The notes under the pieces are model-generated. The model had not been told where the DNA came from. It saw nothing but the letters and a program-made list of their open reading frames with translations, and did no database searches. From positions 1-18,613 of the forward strand of contig DJPG01000034.1 in NCBI GenBank assembly GCA_002439735.1: 18,613 nt of DNA. The letters are read 5' to 3'. This DNA comes from Firmicutes bacterium UBA6418. Lineage in GTDB: Bacteria; Bacillota; Clostridia; Peptostreptococcales; Anaerovoracaceae. This document shows positions 6,908 through 13,583 of the stretch, in pieces; position 1 is the stretch's first letter, and each line of letters starts with the position of its first letter. The position numbers were made by a program, and so were the translations under genes.

Positions 6908-8499
6908 AAATAATGGTCGCGGACGACGAGCCTTTATATCGAAAATATCTGGTTGAGTCTTTTGATTGGAATAAGTATGGCTTCACGGTGTGCTGTGAAG
7001 CGCAAAACGGTCTTGATGCGCTGGAAAAGGCGAAGCAGTTTCACCCGGATGTTGCGCTTGTGGATATCAATATGCCGCTGATGAACGGTATTGAACTGAT
7101 CGAAAAGCTCAGACAAAGTGAGCCTGAGATCCGTACGATCCTGCTTACGGGACACAGCGAATTTGAGTATATGAGAACAGCAATCCAGTTGGAGGTTTCT
7201 GATTATATACTCAAGCCTTTCAACAACGAAGAGCTGCAACAGGCGCTGCTCAGAGTCAAAGACGACATTGAGCAGAGAAGGCGGGATGAAGCTGTTAAAA
7301 CCAAAAACACGGAAATGGTAAAACGGCAGCTTCTGAATGCACTGATCAGCCATGAATATCATATGCCGGTCGACGAACTATTTTCACAGCTTGGACGTCT
7401 TGGCATACTGCCAGGAGCTGCGTGGTATCAGATCGCTGTTGTAGAGATCGATAATTTTCACCAGAGGTGGAGCGGAACAAGCGACGCAACACTATGGCAA
7501 TATGGACTTTCCAACATTCTGGATGAGTTGATGGTTTTTCCGGGATGCCATGTCGCGTTTCCGGGACCGGAGGGGCGATTGGTCTCACTGCTCCAGTTTC
7601 GTGAGCAGGAGCCCGGGGATGATACCGTATATGCCCAGTATATGCGGCTGTTGAAGATCGTCCGGCAATATTTCAGTTTTACAATTTCTGTCGGGATCGG
7701 TGAAAGAGTTGACCGACTGGAGCTGGCACATCAGTCCTATTTCGAGGCAGTCAAAGTACTGAAAAACAAATGGATCATGGGAGAAGACCGCGTCATGCAG
7801 TACAGCAGGCTGACCGACAGCGGATTGCGCGTTGGCTTTTATCCGGGAGAGATCAATGAGCGGCTGCTGCGCGGTCTGCGTATGCGGGATACTGCCGGCG
7901 TTGAGATGGCTTTGGATGATATTTTTCGATTCGTTCGGGAGAATCATCTGTCTGTGGACTATGCTATTACGATTTTTGTTGGCGTGGTTTCCCTGTGCCT
8001 GTCTGCCGTTACAGAGCAGGGTAAGACAGTGGAAGAGATATTCGGAGCCGGTTTTGCACCGTTTGAAAAGATTCGATATATGGAAAGCCTGGACATGATC
8101 CATGCTTGGTTTCTGCAGTTCTTTCAGACGATTTTTGAGAAGACGCAGCAGAACCGACCGACAAAAACGCGCGCGCTGGTCACCCAGACAAAAGAATATA
8201 TTCATGCGCATTTACAGGAAAGCGAGCTGAATCTCGAGAGCATTTCCAAAGCGATGTATGTCAGCACCAGCTATTTGCGGAAAACATTTAAAAAAGAGCT
8301 GGATATCAACATATCAGACTATATCCAGCAGGCAAGGATCCAGAAAGCAAAGGAACTGCTGTCATCCTGCCCCAGTATTGCGATTTCTGCCGTTTCGGAA
8401 ATGTCTGGCTATCACGACATCAGTTATTTCAGCAAGAGTTTTAAGAGATCTACAGGTATGACACCAAGTGAGTTTGCAATCGCAAAGGCAGAGCGCTAG
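6901..8499 (+). CDS. YesN-type response regulator with AraC HTH
   Basis: A 532-residue response regulator. The receiver domain (about 1-120) has the acidic pair D8/D9, the phospho-acceptor D55 in ALVDINMP, T83 in LLTGHS and K105 in YILKPF. A long middle region (about 130-420) resembles the linker domains of YesN proteins and has no recognisable catalytic motif; VSVGIGE-like sequence TISVGIGERV is typical there. The C-terminal 100 residues are a double helix-turn-helix AraC domain with LESISKAMYVSTSYLRKTF and ISAVSEMSGYHDISYFSKSF followed by TGMTPSEFA. A Shine-Dalgarno sequence GGAGG around 6890-6894 lies inside the kinase gene. It is the obvious partner of the overlapping kinase and probably activates the transporter unit that starts just downstream, and perhaps GH36 as well. 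Confidence 0.95.
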   Translation: MLKIMVADDEPLYRKYLVESFDWNKYGFTVCCEAQNGLDALEKAKQFHPDVALVDINMPLMNGIELIEKLRQSEPEIRTILLTGHSEFEYMRTAIQLEVSDYILKPFNNEELQQALLRVKDDIEQRRRDEAVKTKNTEMVKRQLLNALISHEYHMPVDELFSQLGRLGILPGAAWYQIAVVEIDNFHQRWSGTSDATLWQYGLSNILDELMVFPGCHVAFPGPEGRLVSLLQFREQEPGDDTVYAQYMRLLKIVRQYFSFTISVGIGERVDRLELAHQSYFEAVKVLKNKWIMGEDRVMQYSRLTDSGLRVGFYPGEINERLLRGLRMRDTAGVEMALDDIFRFVRENHLSVDYAITIFVGVVSLCLSAVTEQGKTVEEIFGAGFAPFEKIRYMESLDMIHAWFLQFFQTIFEKTQQNRPTKTRALVTQTKEYIHAHLQESELNLESISKAMYVSTSYLRKTFKKELDINISDYIQQARIQKAKELLSSCPSIAISAVSEMSGYHDISYFSKSFKRSTGMTPSEFAIAKAER

Positions 8500-8502
8500 G
8501 AA

Positions 8503-8550
8503 TGGAAAATTCGCCCCCGGATTACAAAAAGGGGGCGGATTTTCCATTTT
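8503..8550 (+). terminator. Rho-independent terminator after the response regulator gene
   Basis: A 16-bp stem, TGGAAAATTCGCCCCC (8503-8518) with GGGGGCGGATTTTCCA (8531-8546), has a single T-G wobble, a 12-base loop, and is followed by TTTT (8547-8550). It begins four bases after the regulator's stop and separates it from the transporter unit. The U-tract is short, so some read-through is possible. Confidence 0.85.
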
Positions 8551-8575
8551 CATATGCGCGGTCGTCTGATACACT
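8547..8575 (+). promoter_or_regulatory. Predicted promoter of the transporter/hydrolase unit
   Basis: TTTTCA (8547-8552) and TACACT (8570-8575) are 17 bases apart, with TG at 8567-8568 forming an extended -10. The match to consensus is moderate, as expected for an activator-dependent promoter. It lies directly behind the terminator, and transcription would begin near 8582. Confidence 0.5.
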
Positions 8576-8579
8576 GGGC

Positions 8580-8611
8580 TTGAACTTGAACAGCAGGTGC
8601 ACCGCATGTTC
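8580..8611. promoter_or_regulatory. Direct repeat and dyad near the predicted transcription start
   Basis: A tandem TTGAAC TTGAAC (8580-8591) runs into a dyad centred between 8599 and 8600: GAACA (8588-8592) mirrors TGTTC (8607-8611), and the perfect palindrome GGTGCACC (8596-8603) is at the centre, giving 18 of 24 symmetric positions. The position just after the expected start fits an operator. No protein is assigned to it. Confidence 0.35.
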
Positions 8612-8637
8612 GAAAAACGTACAAAGGAGACAATGAA

Positions 8638-10035
8638 ATGAGGAAGATCACGAAAAAAGTGTTCGCGCTGATGCTGATCGCTGCGCTGATCCTGTCTCTG
8701 GCAGCCTGCAGCGGCCAGACAGACACAAGCAAGGCGAATTCCGACTCAACGGAGCAAACGCAGACACCGGCAGCCGATGGCGCAGAGCAGACGGAGAACG
8801 CTTCGACAGAAACCACTGAAGAGGAACAGGTCACGCTCCGAATCTATACGAATTATACGGATGAAGCGTCTATTCAGCAGTTAGACTACGCAGTCGAAGA
8901 AATGAAAAAGGTCATGCCGAACGTCACGTTGGAGATCGAGCCGTCTGCACAGGATGACGATGCTAAGCTGAAGACCATGATGGCGACCGGCGATCTGCCT
9001 GATATTTTCGGAACGACCCGTTCAAATCTGGACGTTGCGATCAAGTCTGACAGCATTCTGCCACTGGACGAATATATTAAGGACCTGAATCTGGAAGAAG
9101 TCCTGACCCCGTCGACCCTGTCGTATCTGGAGCAGCAGGATGGTCACACATGGATCATTCCCACGGAAAACTCCACATTCGGCCTGATCTATGTGAACAA
9201 GGCAGTTTTTGAAAAAGCCGGCGTTGAGATCCCGCAGACCTACGAAGAGCTTCTGGCGACTGCAGATACCTTCAATGCGCAGGGCATCGTTCCGCTGTGC
9301 ATCTGGCTCAAAGAGTCCTGGCCGCCCATGCAGCTGTTCGATATGATCGCGATCACGGAGAATCCTGATGGAATCAAGGCGCTGGATGCCAACGGCGATG
9401 CGCTGCCGTCTGATCCCGCCTATCAGCACGCTGCGGAGAAAATCGTTGAAATGGTCAATGCAGGAATGTTCTCCAAGGATGCGTTCACAATGGATTATGA
9501 TGCTGCTGTCGCCCAGTTCCTGAACGGCGAGGCCGCCATGATGATGGGCGGCAGCTGGACTGCGCAGGAATTTGGCGATAAGCTCGGCGAAGACAACATT
9601 GAGATCCTTCTGCCCTATGTCTTTGCAGATGAAGACAAGATCGAGACAGTCAAGGCAGAAGGCCGCATGAGCGGCGGCGGCTTCTCCGGCGGCTTTGCCG
9701 TAGCTGCCAACACGGAAAATCCTGAGATCGCGGCGAAGTATTGCGTTCAGCTGGCACTGAAAAATATTGAAGGCCGTATCGTCAAGATCAGCGAGAACAA
9801 TACCGCGTTCCTGAATCCGCCCGAGTCGGAAACTCCGCAGAACAAGGTCGTAAAGCTTGTCGGCGAAGCCGTCTCTAAGGCACAGACGACGACCATGATG
9901 GGCTGGGGCTTTGAGAACAGCGTCATCTATACTGACCTTGGCAGCGAAGTGCAGAAGCTGTACACCGGTCAGTATGCGGTAGACGAGTTTACTGCGAATG
10001 CAACAGCAATCGTAGAAAAAGTCCGTAATGGCTGA
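8638..10035 (+). CDS. ABC transporter sugar-binding lipoprotein (family 1)
   Basis: A 465-residue extracellular solute-binding protein for a CUT1-type sugar importer. The N-terminus is a lipoprotein signal: basic MRKITKK, a hydrophobic stretch, and lipobox LAAC with the lipidated C24. Residues about 25-62 are a low-complexity linker rich in Thr, Glu, Gln and Ser. The binding fold begins with VTLRIYTNYTDE and includes MMATGDLPDIFGT, FLNGEAAMMMGGSWTAQEFG and GGFSGGFAVAA-type segments, typical of bacterial sugar-binding proteins. AAAGGAG (8623-8629) is eight bases before the ATG. Codons are more biased (more C/G-ending) than in the permease genes, consistent with higher expression. The ligand is probably an arabinose-containing oligosaccharide, inferred from the neighbours only. 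Confidence 0.95.
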   Translation: MRKITKKVFALMLIAALILSLAACSGQTDTSKANSDSTEQTQTPAADGAEQTENASTETTEEEQVTLRIYTNYTDEASIQQLDYAVEEMKKVMPNVTLEIEPSAQDDDAKLKTMMATGDLPDIFGTTRSNLDVAIKSDSILPLDEYIKDLNLEEVLTPSTLSYLEQQDGHTWIIPTENSTFGLIYVNKAVFEKAGVEIPQTYEELLATADTFNAQGIVPLCIWLKESWPPMQLFDMIAITENPDGIKALDANGDALPSDPAYQHAAEKIVEMVNAGMFSKDAFTMDYDAAVAQFLNGEAAMMMGGSWTAQEFGDKLGEDNIEILLPYVFADEDKIETVKAEGRMSGGGFSGGFAVAANTENPEIAAKYCVQLALKNIEGRIVKISENNTAFLNPPESETPQNKVVKLVGEAVSKAQTTTMMGWGFENSVIYTDLGSEVQKLYTGQYAVDEFTANATAIVEKVRNG

Positions 10036-10068
10036 TATCGAAAAATAAGCTGTAAAGCAGCAAACTGG

Positions 10069-10120
10069 TTCCCTGTGGTTTTTATCAACGGTGTGGCAGC
10101 CCGATGAAAGCCACAGGGAA
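10069..10120 (+). terminator. Intercistronic stem-loop between binding-protein and permease genes
   Basis: An 18-bp stem runs from 10069-10086 to 10103-10120, with TTCCCTGTGG perfectly complementary to CCACAGGGAA and two G-U wobbles further up, and a 16-base loop. It is followed only by TTATTGTAAAATAA, so it is not a full terminator. Structures at this position in binding-protein operons commonly act as partial terminators or block 3' decay so that the binding protein is made in excess; that role is inferred. A smaller hairpin, ACAGC (10136-10140) with GCTGT (10149-10153), follows before the permease ribosome-binding site. Confidence 0.7.
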
Positions 10121-10171
10121 TTATTGTAAAATAACACAGCCTCCGAAAGCTGTACAAAATAGGAGGAAGCC

Positions 10172-11059
10172 ATGCATAGTTACCTTGGAAAAAAGACATC
10201 CATTCTGGTCTTTATTTTGCCATTTCTGATCTTGTACACCTTCATTCTTGTATATCCCATTGCACAGACAGCTGTGAAAAGCTTTTCGGATTGGGATGGG
10301 ATCACAGAACCGGTGTTCAATGGGCTGCAGAATTACCGGGATCTGATCAAAGATCCTGACTTCAAAGTATCCATGAAAAACGGACTCATTTTTGCTGCTG
10401 TCCTGTTTATCTATCAGCAGGGCATGGGTACGATCCTTGCACTGCTGTTCAGCACAAAAGGATTCCGCATTCGCGGCAGCCGTTTTTTCCGCACGAGCTT
10501 TTTTATTCCTGTCATGTTGTCCAGCACGGTAGTAGGTCAGCTCTGGGTCCAGATCCTGAGTTATAACCATGGCCTGATCAACAGTGTGCTTGGCAGCATC
10601 AACGAAAGTCTGCGTATTCCGTTTCTGTCGGATCCGAAGCTTGCAATCTATGCGGTAGCCTTTGCAAGCGCATGGCAAGGCATGGGCATAACGTTCGTAT
10701 TCCTGCTGACGGCGATCCGATCGATCCCGGAGCAATATTATGAGGCAGCAATGATCGATGGCGCCAGTTCTTTGCAGGCACATCGTAAGATCACACTGCC
10801 GCTCCTGAAGGAAACTTATAAAGTCACATTTGTCATGTCCCTCACAGGAGGTCTGCGTGCGTTTGACGCAATGTTTGTGATGACCGGCGGCGGCCCTGGC
10901 GGCGCGACGATGACACTGTCGTATATGATGTATAACGCCGCATTTAAGCGCGGGCAGTTTGGTTACGGCTGCGCATCGGCAGTCGTTTTGCTGATCGAAT
11001 GCCTTGCCCTTACGATCCTCATCAACAAAGCTATGGGAAAAGAACGGATCGTATATTAA
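10172..11059 (+). CDS. ABC sugar transporter permease, MalF/UgpA type
   Basis: A 295-residue integral membrane permease with about six transmembrane segments, beginning with one at roughly residues 10-32. The cytoplasmic EAA loop, which contacts the ATPase, reads YEAAMIDGASSLQAHRKITL (190-209), and the GGGPGG turn (239-244) is typical of this subfamily. AGGAGG at 10161-10166 precedes the ATG. It pairs with the second permease that starts 11 bases after its stop. No ATP-binding subunit is encoded nearby, so it probably uses a shared MsmK/UgpC-type ATPase encoded elsewhere, as is usual for CUT1 systems of Firmicutes. Confidence 0.95.
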   Translation: MHSYLGKKTSILVFILPFLILYTFILVYPIAQTAVKSFSDWDGITEPVFNGLQNYRDLIKDPDFKVSMKNGLIFAAVLFIYQQGMGTILALLFSTKGFRIRGSRFFRTSFFIPVMLSSTVVGQLWVQILSYNHGLINSVLGSINESLRIPFLSDPKLAIYAVAFASAWQGMGITFVFLLTAIRSIPEQYYEAAMIDGASSLQAHRKITLPLLKETYKVTFVMSLTGGLRAFDAMFVMTGGGPGGATMTLSYMMYNAAFKRGQFGYGCASAVVLLIECLALTILINKAMGKERIVY

Positions 11060-11070
11060 GGAGGTGCCAC

Positions 11071-11916
11071 ATGAAAAAAAAGAGCAGAAATAATCCTGTC
11101 GTGAAAGCGCTGGTGTACGTCTTTGTGAGCATCTGCGCGTTGACCTCCCTCTATCCGCTTATCTGGATGGGCTTCAATTCCCTGAAGACAAATGAGGAGA
11201 TTTTTGCGTCCAATATCTACGGTTTTCCGACAAATCCGAATTTTGACAACTATGTTCATGCAGTGACGCAGTTCAACATCCTGTCCTTTTTCAAAAATAG
11301 TCTGATCGTATCGCTCACGTCAGTCTTTTTTGCGATCATCCTGGCAATGATGTTTTCCTACGCCACGGCAAGAATGCGCTGGAAATTGTCCAATCCGGTC
11401 CGCATTTATGCGATCATGGGTATGTTTATTCCGGTGCAGATCATTATTATTCCGCTGGTGATGATCATTAAGGATCTGCACCTTCATGATAGTCTGCTAT
11501 CGATCATTCTGCCGTATATTGCATTCAACCTTTCCTTTATCTCCATGATTTTTTACGCAAATTTCCGCAGCATTCCGTTCGAATTGGAAGAGGCGGCTGC
11601 AATCGACGGTGCAAATATCTATACAACGTTTTTCAAAATCATCCTTCCGATCGTTACGCCCGCAATTGCGACTGCCGCGATCCTGGTATTTCTGAATACA
11701 TGGAATGAGCTGTTTATTGCGATGGTTCTGATCACGAAGAATGGAATGAAGACATTGCCGCTGGGACTGCTGTATTTCCAGGGTGAGTTCTCTACAGACT
11801 GGGGCGCATCCTCGGCTGCGCTGACGATCGCAAGCCTTCCGCCAATCATTCTGTATCTGATCTTCAGCAAGCAATTCGAAAACGCGCTGACAGTTGGTTC
11901 TGCCGTCAAGGGCTGA
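11071..11916 (+). CDS. ABC sugar transporter permease, MalG/UgpE type
   Basis: A 281-residue permease with about six transmembrane segments, the first at residues about 13-34. The EAA loop is ELEEAAAIDGANIYTTFFKI (171-190), followed by ILPIVTPAI, and the C-terminal end FENALTVGSAVKG is characteristic of MalG-type subunits. The ATG at 11071 is chosen because a strong AAGGAGGT (11058-11065) is five bases upstream; the longer in-frame extension back to 10999 lies within the preceding permease gene. It forms the heterodimeric channel with that permease. Confidence 0.95.
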   Translation: MKKKSRNNPVVKALVYVFVSICALTSLYPLIWMGFNSLKTNEEIFASNIYGFPTNPNFDNYVHAVTQFNILSFFKNSLIVSLTSVFFAIILAMMFSYATARMRWKLSNPVRIYAIMGMFIPVQIIIIPLVMIIKDLHLHDSLLSIILPYIAFNLSFISMIFYANFRSIPFELEEAAAIDGANIYTTFFKIILPIVTPAIATAAILVFLNTWNELFIAMVLITKNGMKTLPLGLLYFQGEFSTDWGASSAALTIASLPPIILYLIFSKQFENALTVGSAVKG

Positions 11917-11966
11917 GTGCTGATGATGCGTGGAACTCCCAAATATACGAGTATGGAGGCAAAACA

Positions 11967-13571
11967 GTGAAACAGAAGAAAATCATCACGCTGAACGTTG
12001 ACGCAGCGAAAAAGAACGGAATAGCCAAGCATGTGGCAGCCGGATCGCTGTACGGCGTTGTTGAAGAATTTCCGCCGGATGAATGGATCCGACAGTTTCG
12101 TCCGATCAATATCGGAAACTCACCGGAAGCCGGACATCAGCAGCCGCTGGGTGCGGCTATTCCGACTGCCCGGCGCATTGCGCCGGTAGGAGGCAAGGTT
12201 CAGATACGGCTCGCAGAATGGTTTACCGGCTGGTACAACTATGCAGGGCTGGAAGATTGGTTCGCCAAGCTCGAAACGATCGTAAGTCGTGTAAAAGAGT
12301 CCGGGATCACAAATGTTGACGGATACGAGCTTTGGAATGAGCCAGATGGAACGTGGAAGGGACTGTATGTGGTCCCTGTGAATGATCGGGATACATATTA
12401 TGTAACGTTCCGCGTACAGGTGCCGCAGGATGGGGAATACCAGGCTACCGTCCGTTATGCCAACGGTGCGCAGAAAGAGGCCGCCCTGTATTTGCGGGTG
12501 AACGGTGAGGACACGGATACGCTTCACTTCCCGTCGACAGGCGGCTGGTATCACAACGGAGCGGCAGGAGAGATATCCTTCCGCGTGCGTCTGCATAAAG
12601 GCGAAAACAAGGTCAAGCTGTACCGTGCATCTGTGGAGAATGTTGAACTGGACTATCTGGATGTTCAGGGAGCGGTTCCCGTGAGATATGAGGCGGATAC
12701 CGCGATCCGCGGCAATACATATTCCTCAACCAGCGGATATGCATCATCCGATGCATCCGGGCATCTTACCTTCAATGAGTTTTTCAGTATTTCACAGAAA
12801 AAACTGCGGGAGCTGGATCCTGCAGCCAAGACAATCGGACCGTCATCTTACGTGTATTCTACACTGGCACTCAGAAACTTCCTGCAATATCAAAAAGACC
12901 ACGGCACACTTCCCGACATTATTTGCTGGCATCAACTGGCGGATGAGGATTTCACCAAGAACTACAAGGATTATCGGGAACTGGAGAAAGAGCTGGATAT
13001 CGAACCGCTTCCAATTTCGATCAATGAGTACAGCGGTGGCGGGTGGTTCGAGGAAGAGGGAAAGCCGGGCGTTTGCGCACCGCTGATTGCAAAATTCGAG
13101 CGTTTTGGGGTCGACAGCGCCTGCCAGAGCTTCTGGAATGGTGTGCAGGGAACACTCAGCAGCACGCTGACACCCAATTATAAGCCAAACGGCGGTTTCT
13201 GGTTCTACAAATGGTATGCAGACATGGATGGGGAAATGGTCATGACCGTACCGGAGCGCCCCAACGATCCACGATATCTGGATGGATTCGCTTGTCTGGA
13301 TGCGCAGCAGCGGGCGCTGACCATCCTGTTTGGCGGCGAGGGCGGTGACGCAGCTCGCGTGGATGTGCATAATCTTCCTGCTTCCTTTGGTGATGCAGTG
13401 ACCGTGACGCTCGGACATACTGCGTTCCAGGACCGTTTTACAGAAGTCTCCGGGCCTGAGACCGTGTGGGAAAAGACGTACCCGGTCAAAGATGGCACGA
13501 TCGAAATCGATGTGACAGAACTCAACTGCAATGACGGCTATCGCCTGTTCATTACGCCCGAGAAACCGTGA
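11967..13571 (+). CDS. Clan GH-A-like glycoside hydrolase with inserted CBM-like module
   Basis: A 534-residue cytoplasmic protein (no signal peptide) with a GTG start supported by GGAGG seven bases upstream. It looks like a retaining (beta/alpha)8 hydrolase of clan GH-A. The predicted acid/base is E125 in GYELWNEPDGTW and the predicted nucleophile E354 in PISINEYSGGGW, each placed as at the ends of strands 4 and 7. Between them, residues about 133-266 form an inserted module like CBM35/CBM6, after which the barrel resumes at LTFNEFFSISQKKLRELDP and AKTIGPS. The C-terminal part (about 440-534) is a small beta-domain. I cannot assign a GH family; GH39-like enzymes are one possibility. The substrate is presumably an arabinoside or galactoside linkage, given the gene's position between the transporter and GH127. 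Confidence 0.75.
   Translation: MKQKKIITLNVDAAKKNGIAKHVAAGSLYGVVEEFPPDEWIRQFRPINIGNSPEAGHQQPLGAAIPTARRIAPVGGKVQIRLAEWFTGWYNYAGLEDWFAKLETIVSRVKESGITNVDGYELWNEPDGTWKGLYVVPVNDRDTYYVTFRVQVPQDGEYQATVRYANGAQKEAALYLRVNGEDTDTLHFPSTGGWYHNGAAGEISFRVRLHKGENKVKLYRASVENVELDYLDVQGAVPVRYEADTAIRGNTYSSTSGYASSDASGHLTFNEFFSISQKKLRELDPAAKTIGPSSYVYSTLALRNFLQYQKDHGTLPDIICWHQLADEDFTKNYKDYRELEKELDIEPLPISINEYSGGGWFEEEGKPGVCAPLIAKFERFGVDSACQSFWNGVQGTLSSTLTPNYKPNGGFWFYKWYADMDGEMVMTVPERPNDPRYLDGFACLDAQQRALTILFGGEGGDAARVDVHNLPASFGDAVTVTLGHTAFQDRFTEVSGPETVWEKTYPVKDGTIEIDVTELNCNDGYRLFITPEKP
12363..12764 (+). other. Inserted sugar-binding-like module, apparently circularly permuted
   Basis: Residues about 133-266 of the GH-A-like protein. 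The first 100 residues carry core CBM35/CBM6-like elements in order: VTFRVQVPQDGEYQATVRYA, LYLRVNGEDTDTLHFPSTGGW, LHKGENKVKLYR and VELDYLDV. In ordinary members the YEAE-type first strand comes before these, but here RYEADTAIRG and the following Ser/Gly-rich segment (about 240-266) come last. Strand order therefore looks rotated, with old ends joined by a short QGAVPV linker. This rests on remembered family patterns. Confidence 0.55.
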
Positions 13572-13583
13572 AGGAGGGGAGCT

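Noticed and set aside
9022..10173. 383-codon minus-strand open frame opposite the binding-protein gene
   Set aside because: It is a shadow of a well-supported lipoprotein gene; the composition is Cys/His/Arg-rich with no domain signal.
10999..11070. Upstream extension of the second permease into the first
   Set aside because: It overlaps the end of the first permease, and the strong AAGGAGGT at 11058-11065 points to the ATG at 11071.
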